A program made the position numbers and the translations under genes. From positions 1 through 64,000 of the forward strand of contig NZ_NAAD01000004.1 in assembly GCF_002093115.1 (NCBI RefSeq): a stretch of 64,000 nucleotides of DNA. The letters run 5' to 3'. The notes under the pieces are model-generated. The model worked only from the letters and a program-made list of their open reading frames with translations, ran no database searches and had not been told where the DNA came from. Shown here in pieces: positions 1 to 7,876 of the stretch. Numbering within the stretch: position 1 is the first letter of the stretch; each line of letters begins with the position of its first letter. This DNA is from Geothermobacter hydrogeniphilus. Its GTDB lineage: Bacteria > Desulfobacterota > Desulfuromonadia > Desulfuromonadales > Geothermobacteraceae.

Positions 1-125
1 CAAGAAAAACCCATCACGGCTTTCTGGCGCGGTCTTGTCCGTTTGCTGCTCCCCCCTCCATTGATTTGTCGAGCTTAATCAATCGGTCCTTTTCATAGCA
101 AGTTAATAAGCAATCGTCAATGATT

Positions 126-600
126 TATGCGTCAATGTTTACGCAATGTTGCATCGCATCGTTGCCGCCCATGCCGTAGAGATGGTCAACAACATTGTCT
201 CCCGCCAACACCGACCAGCTGCCCTCCAGGAGATCCGCAGTGTCGGTGCCGAAGGAGATTTTCTTCTCCGGGTTGAGCAACAGCGGCTGGTTGAGGGTCA
301 CCCGGTCGCTCAGATCGACATACTGCACATCGGTGCCGCTGTCGGTGGTGTCGTTGCTGTTGGCGTACAGCAGGTTGGCAAGGTATTCGGCCCGGTCGGC
401 CAGGTACATGTTGGTCAACCGGCCCTTGCCGGTGCTTGGATCGTAAAGGTCCAGTTCGCCGTTGGTGTTGAAGGCGGAATAGTCCAGTCCCAGCACGGCA
501 AAGGGATTGCCCTTGATCAGGGCGTAGCGGTAGGCGATGTCACCGCGCGCCAGACTTTCGATCCGGGATGGCGAGAAGGGGACGAAGCTGCCGTCCTGAA
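126..600 (-). pseudogene. C-terminal fragment of an RTX/haemolysin-type calcium-binding protein
   Basis: The minus strand reads as one open frame of about 158 residues with no start of its own; it is open upstream of the first Met and continues to about position 600. The end of the frame holds DTADLLEGS, VLAGDNVVDHLYG and GMGGND, which resemble degenerate GGxGxD nonapeptide repeats of secreted RTX proteins (large lipases or adhesins). Such proteins are normally many hundreds of residues long and carry more repeats before the C-terminal secretion signal, so this is probably a remnant. The 5' break falls next to the 605-667 palindrome. The exact parent family is uncertain. Confidence 0.45.
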
Positions 601-604
601 ATCT

Positions 605-667
605 GGGGACATAATACCTGTTTTCCCTTCTTCCCGGAGTGACTCAATTAATGGGTATTATGTCCCC
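605..667. repeat. REP-like palindrome (GGGGACATAATACC arms)
   Basis: Two perfect 14-bp arms, GGGGACATAATACC at 605-618 and its reverse complement at 654-667, enclose a 35-bp loop. Palindromes with this GGGGACATAATACC type of arm are, from memory, common in deltaproteobacterial genomes near Y1 (REP-type) transposases. No transposase is present here. It sits exactly where the RTX-like fragment breaks off. Confidence 0.6.
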
Positions 668-835
668 GGAATTCCTTACTGTTTCGTAAAAACGGCGCAG
701 TCCTTTGTGCCTGAATGACTTGATCATGGAAAGATGTATAGCGTGTTGCGCATGGCGCATCAAGTGGAAAGGCTGGGATGAAAGTGAGGGCAAATACAAC
801 ATTCTTCTTGTTGCGAAAGCGATATATATGTTTAT

Positions 836-1474
836 ATGTACCGAGGTTTAGTAACGGAAAAGATTGTGACTTCTAAGAGTATCCAACAGCAAAAGGTTCT
901 GCAGTTGTTCGAAGATCGGGGCCTGTTGAGACCTCGAGACCTGGACGCCATCGGTGTGCCGCGCGAAATCCTGCGCCGCCTTTGTCGTCAGGGACTTCTT
1001 GAACGGGTGGGGCATGGTCTCTATCGGCAACCGAACCGACCTTTCAGTGAAAATCAAACCCTCGCGGAGGTGTGCAAAAAGTTCCCCAAGGGTGTGGTCT
1101 GCCTCCTTTCCGCTCTGCGTTACCACAACCTGACAACCCAAAACCCGTTTGAAGTCTGGCTGGCGATTGATGTTAAGGCCCATAGGCCCATAACTGATCT
1201 GCCGGTGCGGTTTGTCCGTCTTTCTGGGGCAGCAATGACCGAAGGAATTCAGATTGTTGACGTGGATGGAACGCCGGTGAAGATTTTCAGCCCTGCCAAA
1301 ACGGTGACGGACTGCTTTAAATTCCGCAACAAAATTGGTCTGGATGTCGCACTTGAAGCGCTTAAAGATTGCCTTGCTGACGGACAATGTACGCCAGATG
1401 AGCTCTGGCATTTTGGTAAAGTCAATCGGGTCAACAGGGTGATGCAACCCTATCTGGAAGCTATGCTGACATGA
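836..1474 (+). CDS. abiEi: AbiEi-type antitoxin / transcriptional regulator
   Basis: The product has 212 residues. The N-terminal part (LQLFEDRGLLRPRDLDAIG, then REILRRLCRQGLLERVGHGLYR) is the winged-helix domain typical of AbiEi antitoxins. The middle and C-terminal part (CLLSALRYHNLT, then VKIFSPAKTVTDCFKFRNKIG) is the conserved AbiEi domain. In the known type IV toxin-antitoxin family this protein represses its own operon and neutralises the AbiEii nucleotidyltransferase. Its stop overlaps the abiEii start by ATGA (1471-1474), so the two are translationally coupled. A GTG at 866 is an alternative start; no strong ribosome-binding site distinguishes them. Confidence 0.88.
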   Translation: MYRGLVTEKIVTSKSIQQQKVLQLFEDRGLLRPRDLDAIGVPREILRRLCRQGLLERVGHGLYRQPNRPFSENQTLAEVCKKFPKGVVCLLSALRYHNLTTQNPFEVWLAIDVKAHRPITDLPVRFVRLSGAAMTEGIQIVDVDGTPVKIFSPAKTVTDCFKFRNKIGLDVALEALKDCLADGQCTPDELWHFGKVNRVNRVMQPYLEAMLT

Positions 1475-2391
1475 GTGCGCGCAAGAAAAATATGGCGGCC
1501 TCGGTTAAGCAGCGTCTGCTTGATCGTTCTCGGGAACATAAAGAAGATGTCCAACTCTTGTTGATCCGCTACGGGCTTGAGCGATTTTTATACCGTCTTG
1601 GCTGTTCAGAGTACCGGCAGCGCTTCATTTTGAAGGGGGCGATGCTGTTTCCATACTGGGAGATCGATGAACATCGACCGACAAGGGATATTGATCTGCT
1701 GGGGTTCGGAGAGGGTGCGACTGAGAAATTGGCAGAGGTTGTGCGTGAGGTCCTGTCGAGAGAGATTGAAGATGACGGTCTGCGGTTCGACCTGGACAGT
1801 ATTGTTGCGGAAGAAATCAGAGAAGATCTGGAGTATGGCGGTGTCAGAATCAAATTCAATGCCTACCTTGAAAAGGCCCGGATCGGGTTGCAGATTGATG
1901 TCGGTTTTGGTGATGTTGTCAATCCGGATCCACAAGAAATAACGTACCCATCATTGTTCGATTTGCCTGCACCTCGAATCAGAGCCTACCCGCGAGAAAC
2001 AGTAATCGCTGAAAAATTTCACGCAATGGTCGTTTTGGGCATGGCCAACAGTCGCATGAAAGATTTTTACGATGTGTGGATTCTGGCCAGGCTCTTTGAA
2101 TTTGATGGCCCATTGCTTGCTCGGGCAATAGAGCAAACCTTTGCCAGACGTAAAATCGAGGTTCCGACGAGCTCTCCTTTGGCGTTTTGTGAAGATTTTT
2201 ATAACGACCCCTCAAAACAGGCTCAATGGCGAGCCTTTTGGAACCGGAACAAACTGACCGATGATTTTATTTCTCTTGAGGAGACAGTGGCTTTTATCTC
2301 CGGGTTTTTAATACCACTATGCACTGCTGTGACCAGTGAGCAAACGTTTAACGCTCAATGGTTTCCGGGGGGAGGTTGGGTTCTTTCCTGA
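1471..2391 (+). CDS. abiEii: AbiEii nucleotidyltransferase toxin
   Basis: The product has 306 residues, the normal family length. The nucleotidyltransferase signature is present: ILKGAMLF (about residues 53-60) followed by TRDIDLLGFG, whose Asp pair would bind metal. Further family blocks are ETVIAEKFHAMV, MKDFYDVWIL and the C-terminal FNAQW.PGGGW. AbiEii enzymes modify RNA, in characterised cases tRNA acceptor ends, to arrest growth during phage infection. The gene appears intact and is coupled to abiEi. Its last 44 bp overlap, convergently, the XRE remnant on the other strand, so the module probably sits in a recombined accessory site. Confidence 0.9.
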   Translation: MSARKKNMAASVKQRLLDRSREHKEDVQLLLIRYGLERFLYRLGCSEYRQRFILKGAMLFPYWEIDEHRPTRDIDLLGFGEGATEKLAEVVREVLSREIEDDGLRFDLDSIVAEEIREDLEYGGVRIKFNAYLEKARIGLQIDVGFGDVVNPDPQEITYPSLFDLPAPRIRAYPRETVIAEKFHAMVVLGMANSRMKDFYDVWILARLFEFDGPLLARAIEQTFARRKIEVPTSSPLAFCEDFYNDPSKQAQWRAFWNRNKLTDDFISLEETVAFISGFLIPLCTAVTSEQTFNAQWFPGGGWVLS

Positions 2392-2608
2392 GGAACTGAA
2401 CAATCCGGGGGACAAATTTCTTCCTGATCGCCCAGCCATGCTCCCAGTTCCAGGCGGTCGAGGTGGTGACGCTGAGCCTGGCGGCGACTTCCTTCTGCTG
2501 CAGGCCCAACTCGATCCGTCGCCGGCGCAGCTTCTCGCCCAGGGTTTTCGGCTCGGTTTCCAATTCGGGAGGCAGGGGACTTTTCAGTTCGGTGGCGATG
2601 GAAAAAAC
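2348..2608 (-). pseudogene. XRE-family helix-turn-helix remnant
   Basis: About 80 residues read LGEKLRRRRIELGLQQKEVAARL followed by TAWNWEHG and VPRIVQFLRKEP, a clear XRE/Cro helix-turn-helix with the WNWEHG block seen in a widespread small regulator family. No ATG or GTG precedes it in frame. Upstream, the same frame turns into antisense of the comM remnant, so the 5' end was lost at a junction near 2610-2650. A TTG inside the domain could start a shorter product, but this looks like debris. Confidence 0.55.
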
Positions 2609-2653
2609 CCGGTGAACTGCGTTGGATCTGTTGGAAAAGGGGCACACACCCCT

Positions 2654-3129
2654 GTCCCTGCGGATTTCTCGGCGATCCCCAGCACCCCTGCTCCTGCACC
2701 CCGCTGATGACCCAGCGTTACCGCAGCCGTCTCTCCGGCCCGCTGCTCGACCGCATCGATCTGCACATCGAGGCGCCGCGGGTTGCCCACAAGGATCTCG
2801 CCACGACCTGCAGCGCCGAATCATCCGCCGCTATCCGCACCCGGGTTGAAGCGGCACGGCAGATTCAGCGCAACCGGCTGGAGAAATTCGGCCTGCACAC
2901 TAACAGCCAGATGCAGGCCCGGCACCTGAAACAATTCTGCCGGCTGGACTCAGAGGGAGAAAAACTGCTGGAGATGGTGGTCGACCGGCTCGGCATGTCC
3001 GCCCGCAGCTACAGCCGCATCCTCAAGGTGGCACGGACCATCGCCGATCTGACCGGGGAAGAGAAGATCCGCCAGCCGCATCTGGCCGAGGCGGTGCAGT
3101 ACCGGGGGCTGGACCGGAAGTTGGGGTGA
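2654..3129 (+). pseudogene. comM: 3' fragment of comM (Mg-chelatase-like AAA ATPase, YifB family)
   Basis: The frame begins PCPCGFLGDPQ then CSCTP, and continues MTQRYRSRLSGPLLDRIDLH and IEAPRV; this is the arginine-finger segment of ComM/YifB, normally around residue 340 of about 505. It ends with the Mg_chelatase_C domain (SARSYSRILKVARTIADL). The Walker A and B regions are missing; in-frame homology stops at 2654, after which the XRE remnant lies in opposite orientation. Internal ATG codons such as 2707 could give at most a non-functional domain. ComM normally remodels DNA during natural transformation; this copy cannot. Confidence 0.8.
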
Positions 3130-3184
3130 GGGTGATGGACCGGAAATATCCGATCATTTTAGTGGCCAATTCTTATAATATTGT

Positions 3185-3346
3185 CCTGAATCAGTGAGCT
3201 CCTTGTCGGCGTATAGCACAAGTCCTTGATCTGCCTGAGCTTCCCAAAAATCACCAGCGAACCTATGGGTGCGCTTCAGATTTTTGCAAAGCTCATTCAG
3301 ACCAAGCACTTGCACTCTCCATCCAACAGAAACTTACTGATTCAGG
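3185..3346. repeat. Dispersed 162-bp inverted-repeat element (CCTGAATCAGTGAG family), full copy A
   Basis: The ends are CCTGAATCAGTGAG and its near-reverse complement ending CTGATTCAGG. Internal blocks CCTTGTCGGC, ATAGCACAAGTC, CTGAGCTTCCCA, ATCACCAGCGAACCTATGGG and TTGCACTCTCCATCCAACAG recur in copies B (12035) and C (26485). No coding frame is visible. It fills most of the gap between the comM remnant and marR. Confidence 0.9.
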
Positions 3347-3396
3347 ATTGTGAATGATCCTCTGTCCAGCTGGAAGGTACAGCGGAGTAATAGCTC

Positions 3397-3425
3397 TTGT
3401 CTGGCGTGGTAACACTGGCTATGAT
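3397..3425 (+). promoter_or_regulatory. Likely sigma-70 promoter for the MarR gene
   Basis: TTGTCT at 3397-3402 and TATGAT at 3420-3425 are separated by exactly 17 bp, giving a predicted start about 55 bp upstream of the MarR ATG. The call rests on motif and spacing only. Confidence 0.45.
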
Positions 3426-3478
3426 ACAGCACTGCCTTGAGGCCTTTACGCTTTGACTCCTGAGAAGGTACTGACCAT

Positions 3479-4000
3479 ATGAATACGACACTGGAAAACC
3501 TACCACAACCTCAGGTCCCGAAAGGGAGCTACGAACTCCGTATTCTTCAGGCGTTAAGGCGCATTATCCGTGCTGTCGATATCCATTCTCATAAACTCTC
3601 TACGCAGCACAATATCACCGGGCCGCAACTTGCCTGCCTGCTTGCGATCAACGAAGAGGGGCCATTGACAAGTGCCAACCTTGCCAAGAAAGTTTACTTG
3701 AGTCCAAGCACAGTCGTTGGAATTATTGATCGACTCGAAGAGAAAGGCCTGATAGAACGCAACCGTAACAGCAAAGATCGGCGTCAGGTCCATATTTCGA
3801 CAACCTCTGCTGGACGGCAACTGGTTGAAACGGCTCCCTCTCTCCTCCAGGACACCCTGTCCAGTGCCTTGGTAGAACTGCCGGAAATTGAGCAGGTTTC
3901 TATCACCATGTCGCTCGAAAAGCTGGTTGACCTGATGGAGGCCCGACAGATTGAGGCGGCGCCTGTGCTTGAGACCGGTTCTTTATCCTCAGAGCTTTAA
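3479..4000 (+). CDS. MarR-family transcriptional regulator
   Basis: The product has 173 residues with a central winged-helix domain: GPLTSANLAKKVYLSPSTVV is the recognition helix region and KGLIERNRNSKDRRQVHIS is the wing with the diagnostic DRR motif, flanked by dimerisation helices. MarR proteins usually repress nearby genes and respond to small ligands. The gene converges on the betaine transporter proVWX with a shared terminator at 4041-4067, so a regulatory link to osmolyte uptake is possible but unproven. ATG at 3479 follows a GAGAAGG ribosome-binding site. Confidence 0.85.
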   Translation: MNTTLENLPQPQVPKGSYELRILQALRRIIRAVDIHSHKLSTQHNITGPQLACLLAINEEGPLTSANLAKKVYLSPSTVVGIIDRLEEKGLIERNRNSKDRRQVHISTTSAGRQLVETAPSLLQDTLSSALVELPEIEQVSITMSLEKLVDLMEARQIEAAPVLETGSLSSEL

Positions 4001-4035
4001 TTCGGATGTCTATGCATGGACTGGCAAACGCCATA

Positions 4036-4080
4036 AAAAAGAGACGGAAGGACAATCCTTCCGTCTCATACAGTTTTTTC
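4036..4080. terminator. Bidirectional terminator between marR and proX
   Basis: A 12-bp perfect stem, GAGACGGAAGGA (4041-4052) with TCCTTCCGTCTC (4056-4067), has a 3-nt loop. It has A6 on the left and a T-run on the right, so it can serve both converging genes. Confidence 0.8.
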
Positions 4081-4092
4081 TTCTAGTTAGAT

Positions 4093-5112
4093 CTATTTGG
4101 CGGCGTTGCGTGCCATTTCAAGCCAGCTGTTCCATTTTTGCTGGTTTTTTTGGATCCACTCCTTGACGTGACGCTTGATATCTTTCCGTGAGTTTTCACC
4201 ATCCTGCATGCGGGTGTTCTGTGCGTTGATATCGGAAAGCGGCAGAGTGAAAACCTCAAAGAATTTTTTCGCTGCCGGATTTTTGGCGAGAAACTTCTTG
4301 TTGGCAACAATCCGAATGTCGCTGACAACGAAGCCTGCCTTGAGGGGATCGGTAACGGCCCCCTTGATGCCGCTGACAGTCATTCGGTCCTTACCCGGCA
4401 TCTGGGATTCTTTGGGCATGATCTTCGGTACGTTGATCCACATCACGTCTTTGCCCGGTTTCAGTTTGCCGATCGTCCAGTTCGGTGCCCAGGTGTAAAA
4501 GAAGACTGGTTTGCCGGCGTTGTAGCGGGCCAGTGTGTCAGCCATGCTGGCGGAGTAGCCGGCTTTGATCGGATTGATGTCGTCTTTCAGGCCGTAAACG
4601 TCCAGGTGGTGGCTGATGACCTTTTCGCAGCCCCAGCCGGGAGGACAGGCTGTCAGGTCCGCTTTGCCGTCACCGTTGTCATCAAAGGCCTTTTTGACTT
4701 CGGGGCGTTTGAAGTCATCCAGTGACTTGATGTTGAATTTTTCAACTTCTTTCTTGGAGACCAGGTATCCCTGCAGACCACCGGCCTTTACAACATAACC
4801 GACAATTTCAACCTTGTCCTGCCACCCTTTCGGCATCTGGCTGGTGTGGTTCGGGAACCAGCCGTTCGGCCAGTAGTCGACGTCACCAAGTGCGACCGCC
4901 TGATAGAAGAGCGGATTTTGCAGTTCCTTCGTTTTTTTGAGCTTGAAACCCAGTTCCTTAAGCCCTTCCTCGACCAAAGCGGCCTGAAAATAACCGGTAT
5001 TCCAGGTGGCGCGTGCGGGTTGAACCTTAACACCTTTGCCCGGCTTGTCTGCCCTTGCGTAGGCTGGTATGGCCAGGGCTAGAATCAGGAATGCAAACAG
5101 CAGCCGTTTCAT
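4093..5112 (-). CDS. proX: Glycine betaine/proline ABC transporter substrate-binding protein
   Basis: The product has 339 residues. ATG at 5112 is preceded by GAGGAGG and starts a clean signal peptide (MKRLLFAFLILALAIPAYA). The mature part shows the ProX pattern: VQPARATWNTGYFQ, GDVDYWPNGWFPNH, CPPGWGCE and FFYTWAPNW, where the Trp residues form the cage for quaternary amines. It would act in the periplasm, delivering betaine to ProW/ProV. The gene lies downstream of proV-proW, but a 176-bp gap with a stem-loop suggests separate or boosted expression, as is usual for binding proteins. An upstream in-frame start at 5208 lacks support. Confidence 0.93.
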   Translation of the reverse strand: MKRLLFAFLILALAIPAYARADKPGKGVKVQPARATWNTGYFQAALVEEGLKELGFKLKKTKELQNPLFYQAVALGDVDYWPNGWFPNHTSQMPKGWQDKVEIVGYVVKAGGLQGYLVSKKEVEKFNIKSLDDFKRPEVKKAFDDNGDGKADLTACPPGWGCEKVISHHLDVYGLKDDINPIKAGYSASMADTLARYNAGKPVFFYTWAPNWTIGKLKPGKDVMWINVPKIMPKESQMPGKDRMTVSGIKGAVTDPLKAGFVVSDIRIVANKKFLAKNPAAKKFFEVFTLPLSDINAQNTRMQDGENSRKDIKRHVKEWIQKNQQKWNSWLEMARNAAK

Positions 5113-5248
5113 AATACCTCCTCTTTCTTGGAAACTAAGTTCAGCTGACAAGGAATCGCAATATTGTTGAGTCTGCGATCCAGACGAATGGACGAACAGT
5201 TCACACAAAGGCCGGGGAATGACTCTTCTCAGCCGGTCTGTGACCCTT

Positions 5249-5267
5249 CTCCTTCAGGGTGAAGGAG
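5249..5267 (-). promoter_or_regulatory. Intercistronic stem-loop between proW and proX
   Basis: CTCCTTCA, a GGG loop and TGAAGGAG form a perfect 8-bp stem with no T-run. It may protect or partly separate the two messages. Confidence 0.4.
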
Positions 5268-5288
5268 CGGTATCGCTCAATGAGTTTC

Positions 5289-6128
5289 TTACTTTTTGCC
5301 AATCCCCTGGGTGATGCGGTCCAGGACCATTGCCAGCAGCACAATTGCCAGCCCGCCGACAGTCGCCATGCCGATTTCCAGGGTATTGAGCCCCTGAACC
5401 ACCGGGTTGCCAAGTCCACCTGCGCCGATCAGGGCCGCAATGACCACCATCGACAGGGCCATCATGATGGTCTGATTCAACCCGGCCATAATTGACGGCA
5501 TAGCCAACGGAAATTGGACCTTGCGCAGCACCTGCCAGTTGGTGGCACCGAAGGCGAGGGCTGCTTCGACCAGTTCGGGGTGAACCTGGCGAATGCCGAG
5601 GCTGGTGAGGCGGATGATTGGCGGCAGGGCGAAGACGATGGTTGCCAGGATGCCGGAGACGGTACCGATGCTGAACAGCATCACCACCGGTACCAGGTAG
5701 ACAAAGGCCGGGGTGGTCTGCATGGCATCGAGAAAGGGACGCAGGATCATTTCAAAACGGTCGCTGCGGCCGGCCATGATCCCCAGCGGGATGCCGGCGA
5801 CGGCACAGAAGACCACCGAGCAGATGACCATCGACAGTGTCGTCATGGTGTCTTCCCAGAGGCCCAGGTAGCCAATCAGCAGGAACGTCAACAGGGTGAA
5901 GAGGGTCACCCGTTTGCCGGCAAACCGCCAGGCGGCGACAGCGAAAAGCAGGATCACCACCCAGGGCGGCAGGGTCGCGAAAAGCCATTCGAGCCCGTTC
6001 AGGCTCCACTCGACCGGGGCCTTGATGAGCTGGAAGATGTCGCGGTAATTAGCTACCAGCCAATCGACGAAGGTCTGGATCCACTCATCCAGAGGAATTT
6101 GCTGTTCATCGAAATTGAAAATATTCAT
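5289..6128 (-). CDS. proW: Glycine betaine/proline ABC transporter permease
   Basis: The product has 279 residues. An N-terminal amphipathic stretch (FVDWLVANYRDIFQLIKAPVE) precedes about six or seven membrane segments. The EAA loop that contacts the ATPase is EAALAFGATNWQVLRKVQFPLAMPSI in outline, with the family motif ALIGAGGLG after it. It is the inner-membrane channel of ProVWX. The start overlaps the proV stop (ATGA at 6125-6128), giving translational coupling. Confidence 0.94.
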   Translation of the reverse strand: MNIFNFDEQQIPLDEWIQTFVDWLVANYRDIFQLIKAPVEWSLNGLEWLFATLPPWVVILLFAVAAWRFAGKRVTLFTLLTFLLIGYLGLWEDTMTTLSMVICSVVFCAVAGIPLGIMAGRSDRFEMILRPFLDAMQTTPAFVYLVPVVMLFSIGTVSGILATIVFALPPIIRLTSLGIRQVHPELVEAALAFGATNWQVLRKVQFPLAMPSIMAGLNQTIMMALSMVVIAALIGAGGLGNPVVQGLNTLEIGMATVGGLAIVLLAMVLDRITQGIGKK

Positions 6129-7366
6129 TTCGTGGCGGGCCCTTCCAGGGTTCCATTTTCCGATTGTTCACCGCGGTGGAGGGTGCGGAGGAAAAGATTC
6201 TTCGAGATGGCCCCGAGATACTTGCCGTCATCATCAAGAATCGCCAACGGCCAGGGATGGCTGGCGACTTGCGGCAGGATGTCCTGCATGGAATCCCCGC
6301 TGAAGGCAGGCCTGGCTTCAGGAAGATAAGCGTTGGGGATGGTCTGCTCGGCCTCGGGGCGCTCAATGACCTCGCGCAGGGAATCGGTTGAGACAATCCC
6401 TTTGAAGCGGCGCTCGCTGTCGACCACGTAACCATAGTCGCGGTCATTCTTGATCAGTCGCTGGAGAGCTGCACGGGGGCTCTTGCCATCGGCGATGACA
6501 AGAGTCACCTGGGAATCCTGGGCAATGTCTCCTGCGGTGAGAATGTTGGTCGGGTCGACACCGCGGAAGAAGGCGCGTACGTAGTCATCGGCCGGGTTCT
6601 GGAGAATCTCTTCCGGGGTGCCGACCTGCACCACGCGCCCTCCCTCCATGATCGCGATCCTGTCCCCGATGCGCATCGCCTCGTCGAGATCGTGGGAAAT
6701 AAAGACGATGGTCCTTTTCTGCCTGGCCTGCAGCCTGAGCAATTCGTCCTGCATCTCGGTGCGGATCAGCGGATCGAGGGCTGAAAAGGCCTCGTCCATC
6801 AGCAGCACTTCGGGGTCGGTCGCAAGTCCGCGTGCCAGTCCGACCCGCTGCTGCATGCCGCCGGAAAGCTCGGCGGGCATGCTTTCTGCCCAGGCTTCAA
6901 GGCCAACCTGTTCCAGGGCTTTGAGCGCTCTCTCCTCGCGGGTCTTGCGATCAATCCCGTCCATTTCGAGTCCGAAAGCGGCATTCTGAAGCACGTTCAT
7001 GTGCGGCATCAACGCGAAGGACTGGAAAACCATGCTCATCTTCTTGCGTCGCATCTGGACCAGTTGCCCCCGGTTCATCCTGGTGATCTCTTCGTTGTCA
7101 ACGAAGACCTGGCCGCTGGTCGGTTCGATCAGGCGGTTGAGCATGCGCACAATAGTGGATTTTCCCGAGCCGGAGAGGCCCATGATGACAAAGATTTCAC
7201 CGGGGTAGATCTTAAAGCTGGCGTTCTGCACCCCGATGGTGGTCTCGGTCGATTCGAAGATTTCTTCCTTGCTCAGCCCCTGCTCCAGCAGCATGCGGGC
7301 TTTTTTCGGTTGTGGGCCGAAAATTTTATACAGGTTTTTGATAGCAATCTTAGGGATCACATCCAT
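6125..7366 (-). CDS. proV: Glycine betaine/proline ABC transporter ATP-binding protein with CBS domains
   Basis: The product has 413 residues from ATG at 7366 (MDVIPKIAIKNLYKIFG). An upstream TTG at 7420 is less likely because it abuts a dispersed repeat. Walker A is GLSGSGKST, the signature is LSGGMQQRVGLARG and Walker B is VLLMDEAFSALDP. The C-terminal 120 residues form a CBS pair (ASHPWPLAILDDDGKYLGAIS in the second), which in OpuA/ProV senses ionic strength. It energises import through ProW. The order proV-proW-proX on the minus strand makes a standard osmoprotectant operon. Confidence 0.94.
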   Translation of the reverse strand: MDVIPKIAIKNLYKIFGPQPKKARMLLEQGLSKEEIFESTETTIGVQNASFKIYPGEIFVIMGLSGSGKSTIVRMLNRLIEPTSGQVFVDNEEITRMNRGQLVQMRRKKMSMVFQSFALMPHMNVLQNAAFGLEMDGIDRKTREERALKALEQVGLEAWAESMPAELSGGMQQRVGLARGLATDPEVLLMDEAFSALDPLIRTEMQDELLRLQARQKRTIVFISHDLDEAMRIGDRIAIMEGGRVVQVGTPEEILQNPADDYVRAFFRGVDPTNILTAGDIAQDSQVTLVIADGKSPRAALQRLIKNDRDYGYVVDSERRFKGIVSTDSLREVIERPEAEQTIPNAYLPEARPAFSGDSMQDILPQVASHPWPLAILDDDGKYLGAISKNLFLRTLHRGEQSENGTLEGPATK

Positions 7367-7425
7367 TTTAATATTTTCCCAAGGGATATTGGTATTCACT
7401 GAGACTGTTGGAGCGGTCAACGCCG

Positions 7426-7567
7426 GCAGGCTGATGAAAAACGCCCATCTGCTGCGTTGTCCTCACCCCGCGTCAACGACGTACTTATTCCGCGGGGTTG
7501 CGGACGCTTTGCATCTGGACATTTTTGCTCAGCCTGGGGAACGTGACTTTTTCAACACCCTGCCAGT
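7426..7567. repeat. Dispersed element family 2 (GCAGGCTGATGAAAAA ends), copy 1
   Basis: The ends GCAGGCTGATGAAAAA and TTTTTCAACACCCTGC are inverted with 2 mismatches in 16. Internal blocks CGCCCATCTGC, GCGTCAACGACGTAC and GCATCTGGACATTTTTG are shared with the copies at 12886, 41261 and 45084. No coding capacity is seen. Confidence 0.9.
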
Positions 7568-7620
7568 GACCTAGGCTAACGCAAATCATATTTGAGGTCA
7601 AATCATTCGCCCACTAATCA

Positions 7621-7862
7621 ATGGCTGGTGGAATTTGGATCAGAGTTTCAACAGAGGGGCAGGCCCGTGGAGAATCACCCGGGAACCACGAGGCCCGCAT
7701 TCGAATGTATGCGGGCCCAAGGGCTGGGAGATTGTCGAGGAGTACGATCTTTCCGGGGGGGGGGGCGGCAAATTGGTCTTCGACCACTCCGAAGCCCAGA
7801 GGATGTTTGCCGATGTCAAATCAGGGAAGGTCCGGGGCCGGGTGGTTCCGGAATACGCATGA
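7621..7862 (+). pseudogene. Frameshifted serine recombinase N-terminal remnant
   Basis: Frame one reads IWIRVSTEGQARGESPGNHE, the resolvase N-terminus with its catalytic Ser in RVST. At about 7715 the similarity moves to another frame: KGWEIVEEYDLSG, then KLVFDHSEAQRMFADVKSGK. The reading then stops, so only about 80 of the usual 450-550 residues of a large serine recombinase remain. An 11-G run (7755-7765) sits in the middle. It is evidence of a former mobile element between proV and the racemase gene. Confidence 0.7.
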
Positions 7863-7876
7863 AAAGCTGTAGCGTG

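Noticed and set aside
2707-3129. Stand-alone Mg-chelatase C-terminal gene
   Set aside because: The frame is open upstream with ComM homology to 2654, so this is a truncated comM, not an independent gene starting at the internal ATG.
7366-7420. TTG start for proV at 7420
   Set aside because: It lies 6 bp from a dispersed repeat and adds residues that are not typical of ProV; the ATG at 7366 gives the family N-terminus.
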